Below, one piece after another: positions 33,701-43,640 of a stretch of 64,000 nt of DNA; positions within the stretch are counted from its first letter, which is position 1; every line of letters starts with the position of its first letter. The stretch is from Bactericera cockerelli (Eukaryota; Arthropoda; Insecta; Hemiptera; Triozidae). The notes beneath the pieces are model-generated. The model was not told the DNA's origin. It ran no database searches and saw only the letters and a list, made by a program, of their open reading frames with translations. The position numbers and the translations under genes were made by a program. The stretch covers positions 2,908,859-2,972,858 of the forward strand of contig CM044967.1 in the NCBI GenBank assembly GCA_024516035.1, written 5' to 3'.

Positions 33701-34712
33701 GTTATAATAATCATTACCAATAGCATCAATTCCAAAATCCTTGTTATAATAATCATTACCAATAGCATCAACTCCAAAATCCTTGTTATAATGATCATTA
33801 CCAATAGCATCAACTCCAAAATCCTTGTTATAATAATCATTACCAATAGCATCAATTCCAAAATCCTTGTTATAATAATCATTACCAATAGCATCAACTC
33901 CAAAATCCTTGTTATAATGATCATTACCAATAGTATCAACTCCAAAATCCTTGTTATAATAATCATTACCAATAGCATCAACTCCAAAATCCTTGTTATA
34001 ATAATCATTACCAATAGCATCAACTCCAAAATCCTTGTTATAATGATCATTACCAATAGCATCAACTCCAAAATCCTTGTTATAATGATCATTACCAATA
34101 GCATCAACTCCAAAATCCTTGTTATAATGATCATTACCAATAGCATCAACTCCAAAATCCTTGTTATAATGATCATTACCAATAGCATCAACTCCAAAAT
34201 CCTTGTTTAATGATCATTACCAATAGCATCAATTCCAAAATCCTTGTTATAATAATCATTACCAATAGCATCAATTCCAAAATCCTTGTTATAATAATCA
34301 TTACCAATAGCATCAACTCCAAAATCCTTGTTATAGATCATTACCAATAGTATCAACTCCAAAATCCTTGTTATAATAATCATTACCAATAGCATCAACT
34401 CCAAAATCCTTGTTATAATAATCATTACCAATAGCATCAACTCCAAAATCCTTGTTATAATAATCATTACCAATAGCATCAATTCCAAAATCCTTGTTAT
34501 AATAATCATTACCAATAGCATCAACTCCAAAATCCTTGTTATAATGATCATTACCAATAGTATCAACTCCAAAATCCTTGTTATAATAATCATTACCAAT
34601 AGCATCAACTCCAAAATCCTTGTTATAATGATCATTACCAATAGCATCAACTCCAAAATCCTTGTTATAATAATCATTACCAATAGCATCAACTCCAAAA
34701 TTATCATTATAT
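30736..34712. repeat. Giant minisatellite, ~90+ copies of a 42-bp unit
   Basis: The unit starts 'ccaatagcatcaactccaaa' and continues 'atccttgttataatgatcat', then 'ta'. The period is 42 bp, so every frame repeats a 14-residue peptide: NDHYNKDFGVDAIG on the minus strand, MIITNSINSKILVI on the plus strand. Variants alternate at fixed positions (gatcatta or aatcatta; caactcc or caattcc; agcatc or agtatc). Edges are degenerate (30,736-30,870). Several units around 31,380-31,760, 32,040-32,165 and 32,420-32,570 are broken. The array is wholly intronic to the FGF gene, and its long ORFs are not genes. Confidence 0.97.
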
Positions 34713-35661
34713 TATGTGATGTAGTTTTTATTTTTCCCATTCAAACTAGGTCGGTAGGTGTATTCAGCCAGCCCCTGTTATCGAGATATCATGCCAAAGT
34801 AATCTATGGGAGGTTGACGAGTGGTCTTGGCTCGTACTTAATAACTTAAACGAGGAAAACGCCCTCTCCAATCAAACTTCACTCTCATTTGCCTAGATTT
34901 ACAAAATTAGGGTAAACATCATATCAAATCTGTGTATCTGTTCTAATGATTTAATCCTCAATGAAGACGAATTTTTGACGCATTAAGCAGATCTTTTCTG
35001 GGAAAAGCTAATGATGTAGTTAACAATGTCTTGCAGAATAGTGTCAGATAATACTCTTAATCATTGAACCACGCAAAAATAAACAAATGACTTTTATTTT
35101 ATTTTCACAAGAGTCTTATTGAGATTAATTTGAACTCTCGTATCTGTTGGGGTGATGATTTTGTGGGTATTATAAAGAAGACTGAAGATATTCTAGATTA
35201 TTGGACCTCAAAATTGTATCAAAGAATAATTGCAAAACTGGACTATGCTCTTAGGACTAGATTTGTTTCACAAAGTTCAGTGCATCCCTGAATGGAACCA
35301 AATTTATCACCTTACAGCATTAGTACAGACTTTGTTGCATGTAGTATTCTATTGTGTTCCAAGTCCAAATCTCAGTTACATGGTTGCTAGTGGACGAATT
35401 TAAAAAAGACTTAACGGAAAACTTTGTTAAAATACAAATTCCAATGGCCAGTTAAGTTTAATATTATAATTCTCCATCAGCGACTCTGAAATTTTACTTT
35501 TTTTTTCAACAAATAACTTTTATTTCTTTACATTTTTTACTTTCCTTATCCTATAATAAGGAAAGTATTGTTGTTATTTACAATGGATGATATTGGATAT
35601 ATTTTGTTATTTACTATACACCGACATTGATATTGGATGTTTGTCTTTCTTCTGTTCCCAG

Positions 35662-36213
35662 CGAGAGTGGGACGAGGAATGCACGTTCAACGAGATGATA
35701 GAACAGCACCACTACAACACCTACTCTTCCGCCAAGTTCTCCAACGAGAAGAGAACCCTCTACCTTGCCTTGAACAAGTTCGGCATGCCACGCCGGGTGC
35801 AGCTGAGGGGCAGGCAACCTCTGGGCAAGATGTCCATGTACACGCGAGTCCTGACTCAGCCTGTGTCCAACAAAAAAGTCGAGAAGATTGAGAAGCAGCC
35901 AATGCGCCATCATCAGCTCTGCCCCTCCCACCTCGACGACAAGAATCGGAAGAGAAGAAAGAAGAAACGGCGAAAATGTGGCGGCGCCGGCGGTGGGCCC
36001 GCTCCTGAAGAAGCTTCCTCCGAGAAGAAGCTTGTGAAACGAAAGTCTGACGACCCGGAGAAATCTCATCACAGCTGGAAGAAGCGAAAGCAGCCCCCGG
36101 ACTTGTTGAGTCTCCTCTACAAGGACGTGGTGGAGCATGCTACAGCGTTGCCAGTTGACGACAACACCACGCTGTCAGATGTTCACATAGTTGAATTAGA
36201 TGAAGCTGTTTGA
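35662..36213 (+). CDS. Fibroblast growth factor, terminal coding exon (branchless-like)
   Basis: The acceptor is tttcttctgttcccag, ending at 35,661. The 183-residue exon begins REWDEECTF, with the conserved FGF Cys at exon residue 7 and NTYSS at 19-23. YLALNKFGMPRR at 34-45 and RGRQPLGKMSMYTRVL at 49-64 form the last trefoil strands and the heparin-binding basic loop. A 115-residue tail follows, with a very basic cluster NRKRRKKKRRK (95-105) and an acidic end (TLSDVHIVELDEAV). FGFs are secreted ligands that activate FGF receptor tyrosine kinases with heparan sulfate; insect Branchless guides tracheal growth. The tail makes it longer than vertebrate FGFs, as in insect FGFs. Family membership is secure; orthology to branchless is inferred. 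Confidence 0.92.
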   Translation, partial: REWDEECTFNEMIEQHHYNTYSSAKFSNEKRTLYLALNKFGMPRRVQLRGRQPLGKMSMYTRVLTQPVSNKKVEKIEKQPMRHHQLCPSHLDDKNRKRRKKKRRKCGGAGGGPAPEEASSEKKLVKRKSDDPEKSHHSWKKRKQPPDLLSLLYKDVVEHATALPVDDNTTLSDVHIVELDEAV

Positions 36214-36917
36214 AACGTACTGTAGCTTATTCTACGAGTTGTTCCTAGGTTTGGCCAACTGTTCAGACCAGAGTTTAAATTTCTATGTTACGAAATGTAT
36301 TAGAAACGCAATTTTTCGTATCCGTTATGTCTCATTATGAGTTTGAACAAACGCTGATAATTTTCCAAGAACGAAAAAGTTATCGGAAAATGCTCAAACT
36401 CCCTATTATGTAAATAACTTATCAGGTAATTTGCTCATACGTTGTAGAAATAGCACGAACTACTCGTTATTCGTTTAGCTTGCTTTTGCCTTTCATAAAG
36501 AACTCCTATTTGTTTTTATTTATTTTAGAAGAGCATAATTCTAGCGTACCAAAGGTCCGCAGCCGATCAAAAAAGTTCTTTGACAAAGATGCTTGATATT
36601 TTTTTGTGTGGATAATCTGAACTCTACAAAATGAATTATTCCCTGTTGTGGAACTGTTTTTTTTTCATTTCTGAAATTTCTACCAGAAAAGAATTGTTGT
36701 TTAATGTTGAAATGACTCTTAAATGTGTTGCCCACTTTATAGGTTGTACTTGGAATTCAGATCACCAAAGCTGACTTTCTTTGCAATACTCGTACCTGTT
36801 AAAGTAGTTAAAAGTTTTTTCAAATATCAATAAGTTTGGTTGTATATTAATTTATTGTTCTATGGTAATTCTTTACACCCGTCCACTGATTTATGTCTAC
36901 ATGATATTCACAACAAT
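36214..36917 (+). other. 3' flank and probable 3' UTR of the FGF gene
   Basis: AT-rich unique sequence after the TGA. I see no AATAAA in the first several hundred bases, so the polyadenylation site is not placed. Confidence 0.5.
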
Positions 36918-37062
36918 AACCGACCACAGTAGCTTCATCGATAAGGCGGTGGACTTGTAACCTGGAGGTCAGTGGTTCAAGTCCTGAGTTCAGCGTAGAT
37001 TTTGTAAAGCGAGTTTGAGTATAGTTGTGATATCACGAAAGTGATACACTAATATGACTAAA
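36918..37062 (+). repeat. tRNA-derived SINE, plus strand (family of 21,306)
   Basis: 'catcgataaggcggtggac' and 'cagtggttcaagtcc' give the A and B box sides. The body 'gagtttgagtatagttgtga' closes it. It may be part of the FGF 3' UTR if transcription extends this far. Confidence 0.75.
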
Positions 37063-38524
37063 AAAATATTCACAACAATTGTGAAGATCATGCATTAACC
37101 ATAAATCAGTCGTTCTCCGAGGAAAAGAATTGCAAGAACAATTTGCGTTTTCCCTCTATCTAGGTATATTGTCAGAGGCACACAAAATTGTAGATACATA
37201 ATTAATAAGTATTACGAATGTATATTAAGATATTGTACGACAGACCATAATTTCCAGTTTTCTAAAAGATTTACTATTACATATACTATCAACTAGAACT
37301 AAATCTAAGTCAAAGATCTTTCTCTTGTAATGCGGACCTAATATCTATATCTAATTTTATTTGTTAGAATAATACCTATTATGATAAATGGGGCCAATGG
37401 TCCAATTTTAATGAAGTTCCTTTTATGTTACGAAGTAAGTATGAGTGGACTTTGAATTGTAGAGAAGTATAAAAGTACTTGAGACAGTATGTCCAATTTC
37501 TGTAACACAATTCTTGAATGATTTTACAGTTGGAAATATTACATCAAACTGTATTCAGTCTTAGTCTTGTGTAATTTTTGATTTTTTTTTTTTACATTTA
37601 GAATAGGTCAATTAAATGTTATACTTCGAGAAAAACATACCTTTGACCTCATTCTCAATACATAACAAACCTTTTGAATGATTTTGCACACAACAAAGAG
37701 TAGTTAGTTTAAAAATGTTACCATTTTCTAATCAAAATGTAGCTACAAATCAAAGTATCAATGAAGTGGAAAAAATTCAAAGTTTTTTTTTTACACTATG
37801 TATTTTTTTAATAGTGCTTGGAATATTAAATGTATTTTTATTTGTATCAAAATTGAGTTTATTTGAGGCACAATACCTTAGAATCATGAGCATTATTTTA
37901 TAAATTTTCGGCATAAATGACAATTTCCTATTCTGAAATTATACTTATGAGCAATTGAGCATTTTAGACAATTTTTATTCAAACCTCTGTATGAATGTAT
38001 TTTGTGTAGTACTCTATGAATGGTAGATCAATATTTAAAACGGGACTCATAAGCTGGTGGTCATTGGTTCAGCTTTTCAGAATCCCAAGCATGGTAAATT
38101 TCAGTGAAGTTGGTTTGTGTGATTTCACTCTTGTGATGAACACAAAAATATATTTTTCTTTTTGAATTGTTCAAGAACTATTGAACAGTTTAAATTTCAA
38201 CACAACACAAGCTTCGTGATTTTGATGTTGTTTTCAATATTCTCAGATCATTGTCCATCAAAGTACAACTTCTCACTTTTCTGTTTATATTGAAACTGCT
38301 TACAGGAAGAAAAAAGTATAGTATGTTTTTCATGGTTATACCTGATGACAAAGTCTTGACAAATTATTTTTTCCAATTGATTGCCGTTTAAATAACGATC
38401 CACATGATGGCGACAATTACTGACGTCACATTAGTAATAAAAGTTAACCACCTAATGCTTGAGGGAAAAAAAAATAGAAAAAAAAAATCCAATGATAGAC
38501 GTCGAATTAACGTCACAGTAATAA
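37063..38524. other. AT-rich intergenic DNA
   Basis: No gene is supported. A decayed relative of the preceding SINE is visible at 38,040-38,150 ('agctggtggtcattgg', 'ttgtgatgaacac'). The recurring word 'acaacttctcacttttctg' is present at about 38,267. Confidence 0.55.
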
Positions 38525-38668
38525 TAATAATAGTATCGCATTATTATGTGGTAAAAATCCCAAATGGGAGGATAACTTGTCATGTCCCGGCTGGGTTTCG
38601 AACCCGTGACTTCTGGAATCTCTGGATTCACAAAGTGCCGCCTTTACCACTGAGCTACCGGGACAGTA
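38525..38668 (-). repeat. tRNA-derived SINE, minus strand ('tcccggctgggtttcgaaccc' family)
   Basis: On the minus strand: 'cccggtagctcagtggtaaa' (A box), 'gggttcgaaacccagccggg' (B box), 'cctcccatttgggat' and 'taccacataataat'. The tail is lost. Confidence 0.8.
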
Positions 38669-38949
38669 TGGCGATGTGACGTCACATTAGTAATAAGCAA
38701 ACCACTTGTTACTCATTTTCCGTGTTTTTCTTTCGAACTCCCTTATCCCTTAGAATTGTGTTCATTACTCCCAGCTTCGACTTTATACTTCGATACACTT
38801 GAATCGTTCGGTCGATAATCGTACGATTGATTTTAGCTGTAATATTAGAGAACAATTTATTTAAGGTCGAATTTAATAGACAAAACTGGACATGGTAGCA
38901 GCCTAGGCACTGGATCTGGGACCATAAGTGAACCATAACTCTTTTCCTA

Positions 38950-39058
38950 TACAGGGTGTCCCATATTTCTTTACTTGAAAATTTCACAATAATTTCTTAG
39001 AATGTCTCATGGAGTTGATTCTGAAATTTTCTATATTTTTTTTTTTGGACACCCTGTA
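38950..39058. mobile_element. 109-bp MITE with TACAGGGTGTCC inverted ends and TA target duplication
   Basis: The left end TACAGGGTGTCC (38,950-38,961) is the exact reverse complement of the right end GGACACCCTGTA (39,047-39,058). The dinucleotide TA flanks both sides (38,948-38,949 and 39,059-39,060). TA duplication and this terminus suit the Tc1/mariner superfamily. It is non-coding and dependent on a transposase in trans. Confidence 0.8.
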
Positions 39059-39157
39059 TACTGTATATTTGATTATGTAAAACCCTTTTTCTACTATCAG
39101 ATAGATCTGTACCTATCTTATGGACACGGAATTACATATATTATTTCAAAAGAAAAT

Positions 39158-39397
39158 CATCATCATAGGGTGGCGTCATCGTGAACGATGGTAGCCAGAC
39201 AGTGGAGGAATGACTCAGCACTTCTACCACTGTCTTTACAAGGAGGCTAATAATTGACAAGGGCCCCCAGAACCAAGCTAACGCTGGTCTACTTCCTGTT
39301 TATAGTCCCCCAGCCAGACTGCTCGTCTACTCAATGTTTATGGTCCCCCAGCCAGACTGCTGGTCTACTCCCTGTTTATAGTCCCCCAGCCAGACTA
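39158..39397 (+). mobile_element. Minisatellite-bearing dispersed element, three units
   Basis: It has the complete left end (catcatcatagggtggcg), the small inverted repeat CATCGTGAACGATG, the 'ctcagcacttctaccactg' core and three ~38-bp units (ctgtttatagtcccccagcc). The right flank 'atctccttgtaataataatt' is shared with the copy at 59,118, so it may be an optional part of the element. Confidence 0.8.
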
Positions 39398-39871
39398 TCT
39401 CCTTGTAATAATAATTCCGAGTCCGTGAGATATGCACTGAGCACTGATACTACCTCACAAAATAGGATCCAAAATTTTGAGTCAGTGCTACTCATTAAAA
39501 ACAATGCCCAAATCAAAACTCAATCTCATCTTATGTATTTCAAAAACAAAAGTCTCTTAATTTCGGCCTTACCGACGTTTGTTTTCACCTTTTATTGTAA
39601 TTTGTAAAATTTTATGTAAAAAAACGTGGCAGTTTTGCTGAAACTTTACTATGCAAAATAACTTTTATGTCGTGCAAATATAATTTTATTTCATGCCTTT
39701 AGAATCGTCGGACTTTTCATTCATTTTTCAATTCAGTTTCAGTTGGAATCGCCAGTCTTAGCCAACAGGATACATGTGATAATCTGGTATAAAAGACATA
39801 ATAATAATAATAATAATATCGCCTTACAATGCGCGATTAGGGATTACATAAATATTATATTAAACAAAACA

Positions 39872-39930
39872 AAATCATCGTCATAGGGTGGCGTCATCGT
39901 GAACGATGGTAGCCAGACAGTGGAGGAATG
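39872..39930 (+). mobile_element. Minisatellite-bearing element, 5' fragment only
   Basis: It carries the left end and 'gtagccagacagtggaggaa', then stops abruptly at 39,930. Confidence 0.75.
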
Positions 39931-39959
39931 CCTCCAATTATTTAAGTAGTAAGCGCAAA

Positions 39960-40082
39960 ACGTATTATTTGGTGGTCAAAATCTCAAATAGAAAGTTATT
40001 TTTTTATGTCCCGGCTGGGTTTCGAACCTGGACCTCTAAATTACCAGACAGACGCCTTGACCACTGAGCTTACGGGACATAG
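39960..40082 (-). repeat. tRNA-derived SINE, minus strand
   Basis: Same head as 38,525 (plus strand 'tcccggctgggtttcgaacc'), with a diverged 'gtctggtaatttagaggtcc' anticodon-arm region on the minus strand. Confidence 0.75.
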
Positions 40083-40371
40083 TATAAGAAGAAGAAGACG
40101 GGTAAGCTCATGGGAAACGGTGCATTTTATGCTCTAGCAGTCAAAAAACTAGTAGAAAGTTCTGTTTACCACAGTTCCGCACTTGTCTCACGATAAATCT
40201 ACAAGACATAATCCGATTTCAGAAACTTGGTGATGGGACATTAATCAAACTTATGGAATAAGCTGATCATTTTTGAGCACTATGAGACCACCCGGGCTTA
40301 TGGTCTTTTAAATGAGCTTTAAATTGTTTTTTTTTTGTGGAAAGTGTCGACATTTTTCAGTAAGTTATCTG

Positions 40372-40750
40372 GAGACCGTTCCAGAAACACTTTCTACTCT
40401 TTAAATCTCCGAATCTCCCTTTCAACGCAGATTGATCCGAATGTCTGTCTCAATGAAAGCTCAGTGGTAAAGGCGGCACTCTGTGAATCCAGAGATTCCA
40501 GAGGTCGCGGGTTCGAAACCCAGCCGGGACAAGACAAGTTATTCTCCAATTTGGGATTTTTACCACATAATAATACGTCTTGGGCTTACTGCTGGAATAA
40601 TGGGACTTAATAGTCCTAATCAGGCAGTATAAATGAGGCGATATTATTATTATTGATGGGTTAATTTGAACGCAATAACCAATCAGAGTGCGTTGTGTGA
40701 CAGTTTAAAGGGAGATTTGGAGAGTAGAATGTGTTTCTGGAATGGGGTAC
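40372..40750. mobile_element. MITE split by a SINE insertion
   Basis: The left arm (about 40,376-40,436: 'ttccagaaacactttctac', 'aatctccctttcaac') and right arm (about 40,655-40,748: 'aaagggagatttggagagta', 'tgtttctggaa') are inverted copies. Each also matches the intact MITE at 23,808. The SINE at 40,449-40,650 lies between them, so the SINE is younger. Confidence 0.75.
40449..40650 (+). repeat. Full tRNA-derived SINE, plus strand, nested in a MITE
   Basis: 'agctcagtggtaaaggcggc' (A box) and 'gggttcgaaacccagccggg' (B box) lead 'gggatttttaccacataata', 'cgtcttgggcttactgctgg', 'tagtcctaatcaggcagtat' and an ATT tail. It is the best plus-strand reference for this family. Confidence 0.85.
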
Positions 40751-41029
40751 TGATGACTCTTGGTGGGCTGATGGTGAAATGTTTTCTAAAGACTCAATAA
40801 AGCTAATTAACGGTTCCAAAGGTTCAGTAAACAGATCAATATAATTTAAGAAAGTAGCTGGTCTTAGCGATTATGATTGTTTGATGATAACATTCAAACT
40901 TTCTAGGATATTTGATTTTATCCTAGTTAAATAGGTACTTCAGTCGAAATGAATTGACAAAATGATGATCACGAGTTCGAGGTATAATTTACATTTCTGC
41001 ATTTCATACAATTCGCAAAATCTAGACTT

Positions 41030-41195
41030 ATAATAATAATAATACTGCCCGATTAGGACTATTAAAGTCACATTATTCCAGCAGTAAGCCCAAGACATAT
41101 TATTGTTTGGTAAAAATTTCTGGGTTTCGAACCCACGAACTCTGGAATCTTTGGATTCACAGAGTGCCGCCTTTACCACTGAGCTACTGGGACAG
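41030..41195 (-). repeat. tRNA-derived SINE, minus strand
   Basis: The tail 'actgcccgattaggac' is at the left, and the head 'ccgcctttaccactgagct' at the right. The body is shortened by about 30 bp, so the B-box flank is altered ('ttctgggtttcgaacccac'). Confidence 0.8.
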
Positions 41196-41374
41196 ACGGT
41201 ATAGAGTATAGACTAATGTCCACAAAGGTATAACAAAAACGTCTATTAATTTCGCCCTCAGAAGAGTCTACGGGGCATCAAATCCTGTGAACCTTAGCGC
41301 AAAATGGAAATGAACTTAGAGTATTTACAATCTTCACCATCGTTCATGTGCTCATATATGGAAAACATGGAAAT

Positions 41375-41545
41375 GAAAGAAAGCCAGCGTCGATGGCGCG
41401 TTGAATGCACCGGTTCTTGTAGGATCACCGAAGTGAAGCAACGTCCAACGAAGTGTTCTTCGTGATGCTGGCATTCCGGCCCAACCCAGGCTAGGTGAGG
41501 TCAATGTGGGTAGCAGGTTTGTAAGTTTCCTGCGAACAAAGTGCA
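41375..41545. repeat. Inverted copy of the 28,590 / 53,410 repeat
   Basis: 'agccagcgtcgatggcgcg', 'ctaggtgaggtcaatgtgg' and 'gtttgtaagtttcctgcgaa' are the reverse complement of words in those copies. Confidence 0.7.
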
Positions 41546-42488
41546 AATACCAAGATATAGGCTAGAATTGCCGTCTTCAGTTTAAAGAACGTGAAGAACT
41601 TGGTGCTCGATAAAAACAAATAAATACTTACTTACTTTCCGTGTCCATGTGTGATGTCATGGTGGTGGAAGGATTGATATGGGTGATCCTTTTGGACGCC
41701 CAGAACCAGTGTTTTGGGCTCCTTCTGTGTCCAGTGTGTAGTGTATGTGTATGTGTTGAAAAGATGCAATTAAAACTGATAATTTTACTACTACTACTAC
41801 TGGAAATGAAAGATATTTAATGACTTTAATTTACAGCGAGCTTCCTATCAATCTACCCCCCTCGGATAATAATTCTCTGTTGATAAAATTCCAGCCAGCT
41901 ACCAGAGCAACTTTTATAACGCTGCAAAAACCTGCAATAGGAGTCATTACCACATCTGTGGTTATTATTATTCTATGGTAACTTTTTGTCTAGAGACCCC
42001 CTAACCGCTCAATTTGCTCTTTTTTTGCGGAAATCCACGAGCAATAAATTCAATCATGCATTCTCCCCCCAAAAAACCTATCTTGCTCACGATCAAAACT
42101 TGTAACAAATTGTTAAATAACAAAGTACGAAATAGCTCCGCGGGGGGCGAGGAATTTTGTTCATATTAATGAAAATATGACATCTTAATAATAATAATTC
42201 TTTATTAGGATGACACTGAGCCACTGTTTCTAGAATCTAATGCAGGAGATAAGGAAGAATTCTTGCATCTGGGTTAATGAACTCTACAGGTGAAATCTTG
42301 AGGATCCTTTTAATTTCAAATTTGGTCTTTTCTTTTTTACTTTTCTTTTTTTGTTGGTCTTTAGCGTTGCGAATGTTGTGATAATATTAAACATCAGCAG
42401 ATCATTAAAGATGCAATCCCACTGTGAAGATACAATAACAAGGGAGAACTTATTCACACTGTCCGCTCGAGACTTTTGTTTCTTTCAT
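41546..42488. other. Intergenic, no gene seen
   Basis: 41,640-41,720 contains a diverged single copy of the 61-bp unit. From 42,186 the sequence 'aataataataattctttatt' may be the minus-strand tail of a retroposon. No coding region is supported. Confidence 0.5.
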
Positions 42489-42651
42489 CCTCATAGGGTG
42501 GCGTCATCGTGAAAGATGGTAGCCAGACAGTGGAGGAATGACTCAGCACTTCTACCACTGTCTTTACAAGGAGGATAGGTAATAATTGACAAGGGCCCCC
42601 AGAACCAAGCCAATGCTGGTCTACTCCCTGTTTATAGTCCCCCAGCCAGAC
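42489..42651 (+). mobile_element. Minisatellite-bearing dispersed element, one unit
   Basis: It has the left end 'catagggtggcgtcatcgtg', the core 'ctcagcacttctaccactg', and a single 'ctgtttatagtcccccagcc' unit before 'agacgctttatcgg'. An extra 'gatag' is present in the core. Confidence 0.8.
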
Positions 42652-42689
42652 GCTTTATCGGTGCTTTTATTATGTGAAGTATAAATAAA

Positions 42690-43165
42690 ATTAATGCATA
42701 CATGTGTGTTTGTGTTATAATATCACAAGTTTAATGGGTAGCACAGACTTATTTATCCATAACTAGCGGGCTGTCACCCGCTTTACGGTCCGAGGCATGG
42801 CCGTGCGGAGAAATAGCGGTGAAAGCAAAAAATCCTTTTTCGCCAATGGCAGGTGTTGTAGTGGGAATTTCGAAAAATCCCGTCTTATTGCACATCTAGA
42901 CTATAAGACAAAGCTACCTACCAAATTCCGCTTCCTAGGACTTACCAGTTCGGAGAAACAGTGATGAATCAGTGAGTCAGTCAGTGAGTGAAACTCTCTT
43001 TTATAAGTATAGATGGTCGCTGCTCACATCAAAAGAGTCAATATATTTTCCTGACGAGGTATAAATGGACCACGAACATACAAGTACAGAGCCGGAAAAT
43101 TCTGACTCCGCCGGGATTCAAACCCGCGTGCAAGCCTATCCATTCGGCCACGGTGACTACCGCAA
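42690..43165 (-). repeat. tRNA-derived SINE, minus strand, split by a Helitron-like element
   Basis: 42,690-42,762 has the 'tatcacaagtttaatgggta' part and 43,014-43,165 the 'tcctgacgaggtataaatgg' part plus the head ('gccgggattcaaacccgcg', 'attcggccacggtgac'). It is the family of 21,640. The interruption is exactly the element at 42,763-43,013. Confidence 0.75.
42763..43013 (-). mobile_element. Short non-autonomous Helitron-like element (251 bp)
   Basis: On the minus strand it begins TCTATACTTATAAAAGAGAG and ends in a hairpin (AGCGGG..GCCCGCT) running into CTAG. It is inserted between A and T with no target duplication. These are the textbook Helitron features: 5' TC, a 3' hairpin just before CTRR, and an AT target. 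The start and end match those of the pair at 56,195-58,202. Confidence 0.8.
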
Positions 43166-43640
43166 CCTAATAAAATTAATGAATGGAATTGCAACTGTAA
43201 AACTTCTTACGCTTGAGGACTCTTCCGTTTTTGGATCGCGGGCTACTGAACCATTTATTTCCTACACGGGCTGAATTTTCGCCTAGTTAATTATTGCCAC
43301 CTAGTTAAAAAATGCCATTTCGACTAAACGCCCCGCTCCCGTGCAACAACTATGATTACGCCTTCAAAAACATTTTAAAAAATGCTATGTGACTAGCTCA
43401 TTTTTGTATACGATAAAAGCGCCTACAACAATATTCACAAGAAAAAATACCATATGCAGTTAATTTTATGGACAAAAATGCCTTCAAAAATATTCATAAG
43501 AAGAATACTACATGCAGTTCATTTTAACGATAAAACGCCTTCAAAACGATTCTTTGATGAAGCCTTCAAATTTAAATTTTAACGATTCTTTGATGAAGAA
43601 GTACCATCTAATACAAAACAATACAATTCACACGCTCCCG
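43166..43640. repeat. Short tandem repeat (~58-65 bp) next to the LINE
   Basis: 'atgccttcaaaaatattcat', 'agaagaatactacatgcagt' and 'aaaacgccttcaaaacg' recur between about 43,350 and 43,570. The same words resume after the LINE poly(A) at 49,123-49,200 ('cgccttcaaaaatattcaag'). The LINE therefore appears to have inserted in or beside a small tandem array. Confidence 0.6.

Larger units (their letters stand above)
27083..35661 (+). other. FGF intron, 8,579 bp, packed with repeats
   Basis: It starts with GTAAGT and ends with tttcttctgttcccag. Splicing keeps the frame (LYGS then REWDEEC), and the spacing between the LYGS and ECxF motifs equals that usual in FGFs. The intron holds SINEs, (TC)n and (GA)n tracts and the 42-bp minisatellite. 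34,713-35,661 is AT-rich unique DNA with a small hairpin near 35,538-35,568 (actttccttat / ataaggaaagt). Confidence 0.85.

Noticed and set aside
30736..34712. CRISPR-like regular array
   Set aside because: There are no unique spacers, units are contiguous, and the context is eukaryotic.
30731..34740. Long open frames on both strands (up to 267 codons) with a 14-residue repeat, resembling a repetitive structural protein
   Set aside because: The 42-bp unit is a multiple of three and lacks stops in several frames, so ORFs are automatic. Both strands are open, edges decay, and the region is intronic to the FGF gene.
35614..36138. Minus-strand 174-codon ORF opposite the FGF exon
   Set aside because: It is a shadow of the GC-rich FGF coding exon on the other strand.
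41820..41960. Possible exon after a 'tttacag' acceptor
   Set aside because: The downstream frames have no recognisable protein and no donor in phase.
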